Of a DNA stretch of 64,000 nucleotides, positions 62,545 to 64,000 are shown one piece after another. The notes below the pieces were generated by a model. It had not been told where the DNA came from and did no database searches. It saw only the letters and a list, made by a program, of their open reading frames with translations. A program made the position numbers and the translations under genes. This DNA comes from an uncultured Alphaproteobacteria bacterium (GTDB taxonomy: Bacteria > Pseudomonadota > Alphaproteobacteria > RF32 > CAG-239). Positions within the stretch are counted from its first letter, which is position 1; each line of letters opens with the position of its first letter. The stretch lies in NCBI GenBank assembly GCA_910576955.1, contig CAJTJB010000001.1, positions 62,001 to 126,000 of the forward strand, given 5' to 3'.

Positions 62545-63354
62545 TTATTTTTTTAATATCACACATCTGTTGATACCTGCAAGATCCGGCACGATTTTTT
62601 GCGGCTTCAGTCCCGAGTTTGCAAAAATCTGCATTACGTCTTCTGCCTGATTGTACCCGACTTCCAATAAAATATAGCCTCCCTCTTTTAAGATTAAAGG
62701 GGCAAAGGCTGCAATTTCACGATAACAGTTTAAGCCGTCAGTTCCACCATCCAAGGCTGTGAGCGGGTCATAATTTTTAACTTCCGGTTCTAACGTGCCT
62801 ATTTCTTCGCTCGGGATATAAGGCGGGTTGGAAACAATTATCTCATATTGCCCTTTAATAAAATTCTGCTCTGTCCAGCTCTTATTGATAAATTGTGTTC
62901 TGCTGTCGAGTTTCAGATTACGGGCATTTTCTGCGGCGATGTCGAGCGCTTTTGCAGATAAATCCACTCCCGTACCGCAGCAATGAGGACGCTCGGCTAG
63001 TAGCGATAACAGAATACAGCCCGAACCGGTGCCCAAATCCAATATCTGCCATTGTGCCGCAGCGGGAATATACGACAGGGCGCTTTCAACCAAAATCTCG
63101 GTATCCGGTCGCGGCGTCAAAACATTTTCATTCACTTTGAAGATGGATTTATAAAACTCCCTCTGCCCGATGATTTTATCCAACGGTTCGTTTTGCAAAC
63201 GACGGGCAAGCATATTCCGGGCTTGTTCCGTTTCTTCCAGGCTTATCTGCGGATAATCCGGCGCGGCGTGTTTTAAGATGATATCAGCCTCCAGCCGCGG
63301 CGAGGAAACGCGAGCGGCGATTAAGGCTTTAATCAGTTCTTCACGCAAATTCAT
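62545..63354 (-). CDS. prmC: Release factor glutamine N5-methyltransferase
   Basis: 269 residues. An N-terminal helical domain is followed by an AdoMet domain with LDLGTGSGCILL (motif I) and the catalytic VSNPPYIPSEE (NPPY). It methylates the GGQ glutamine of RF1/RF2. The start overlaps the rpoH stop by TAATG, so it is co-translated. Confidence 0.93.
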   Translation of the reverse strand: MNLREELIKALIAARVSSPRLEADIILKHAAPDYPQISLEETEQARNMLARRLQNEPLDKIIGQREFYKSIFKVNENVLTPRPDTEILVESALSYIPAAAQWQILDLGTGSGCILLSLLAERPHCCGTGVDLSAKALDIAAENARNLKLDSRTQFINKSWTEQNFIKGQYEIIVSNPPYIPSEEIGTLEPEVKNYDPLTALDGGTDGLNCYREIAAFAPLILKEGGYILLEVGYNQAEDVMQIFANSGLKPQKIVPDLAGINRCVILKK

Positions 63355-64000
63355 TAAGCTGCCATTTCTTTTTTGACTTCGGCAGAGAGCTTGTCAAACG
63401 CTTTCTTTTCTATCTGGCGGACGCGTTCGCGGCTGATGTTTAGGTGCGCGCCGACATCTTCCAGCGTGCTCGGCGTGTCGGTCAGCATACGGTTTTTAAT
63501 GATATATTGCTCGCGGGAATCGAGGCGTTGCAGGCAATTTGACAATATCTTTGCCTTATAGCGGTTTTCTTCGCGGCTTGCGAATTTTGCCTCAATATTC
63601 TCACGCGAATCGACAACCATATCGATTTTCTCGGCGCTGTCATCATCATCGCCGACAGTCACGTTTAAGGAAACATCGCCCCCCAGCCGGCGGTTCATTT
63701 CGGTTACGTCTTCTTCTTCCACCATCAGTTCACCGGCAATCTGCTTAACAACTTTCGGTTCGAGCTCCTTATTTTCATATAGCCCCAAACGCGCTTTAAT
63801 GCGGTTTAGATTATAAAAAAGTTTCTTTTGCGCAGCGACCGTGCCGATTTTGACAAGTGACCACGAACGGAGGATATAATCGTTTATTGCCGCTTTTATC
63901 CACCACATTGCATAAGTCGCCAGACGGACTTTCTTATCCATATCAAACTTTTTTACCGCCTGCATTAAGCCGATGTTTGCCTCGGATATCACATCTGCCA
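63354..64000 (-). CDS. rpoH: RNA polymerase sigma factor RpoH, N-terminus truncated by the window
   Basis: The frame runs off the right edge. Visible are region 2 (RLATYAMWWIKAAINDYILR), the RpoH box QKKLFYNLNRIK and region 4 with TLEDVGAHLNISRERVRQIE. The box separates sigma-32 from the housekeeping sigma. It drives heat-shock genes. It continues directly into prmC. Confidence 0.93.
   Translation of the reverse strand, partial: ADVISEANIGLMQAVKKFDMDKKVRLATYAMWWIKAAINDYILRSWSLVKIGTVAAQKKLFYNLNRIKARLGLYENKELEPKVVKQIAGELMVEEEDVTEMNRRLGGDVSLNVTVGDDDDSAEKIDMVVDSRENIEAKFASREENRYKAKILSNCLQRLDSREQYIIKNRMLTDTPSTLEDVGAHLNISRERVRQIEKKAFDKLSAEVKKEMAA

Overview
The window looks like chromosome of an uncultured, host-associated alphaproteobacterium of moderate to low GC. 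The support is a DUF4167 gene beside prmC and rpoH, an alphaproteobacterial-type ParE, a classic alphaproteobacterial nuoLMN-birA-rnj gene order, and sigma70-like promoters of the TTGACx-17-TATAAx type. No rRNA is present, so the taxonomy is an inference from gene content.

Layout. 1-10 kb: end of prfC, tRNA-Pro, nfo, a putative metal exporter, parE, a GT-C glycosyltransferase, a phosphate transporter with its DUF47 partner, and two DsbA-like thiol oxidoreductases. 10-22 kb: dispersed palindromic repeats, an XRE regulator, an ABC-F ATPase and a glycan block (GT92-like, MFS, duplicated CgeB-type glycosyltransferases, a second GT-C enzyme). Two intergenic segments here, near 10.6 kb and 20.3 kb, share one RNA fold with compensatory base changes and are a candidate undescribed structured RNA. 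22-30 kb: S66 carboxypeptidase, RNase J, BirA, and three nuoN/M/L-like genes that have lost proton-channel residues and have no nuoA-K upstream.

30.5-53.3 kb is an accessory defence island next to tRNA-Lys. It carries a Fic protein, a Pif1-WYL fusion, and a type I restriction operon (hsdM, hsdS, hsdR). That operon has a fused AAA-TOPRIM protein resembling the PARIS system (AriA-AriB) and two unknown genes inserted in it. The island ends with a type II-C CRISPR-Cas system: cas9 and cas2 on the plus strand; tracrRNA, a 39-repeat array and a detached cas1 on the minus strand. Each repeat contains a complete-looking sigma70 promoter (TTGACT, 17 nt, TATAAC), so each crRNA may be transcribed from its own start. 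Scars of gene exchange (a RhuM-Fic pseudogene, an hsdM tail remnant, decayed frames between array and cas1) show repeated remodelling.

53.4-64 kb: a translationally coupled surface-glycan operon (two nucleotidyltransferases, GDPD-like, HAD, cupin, a three-domain LbH-GT2-WavE protein), then a DUF697 membrane protein, a metallophosphoesterase, DUF4167, prmC and the end of rpoH.
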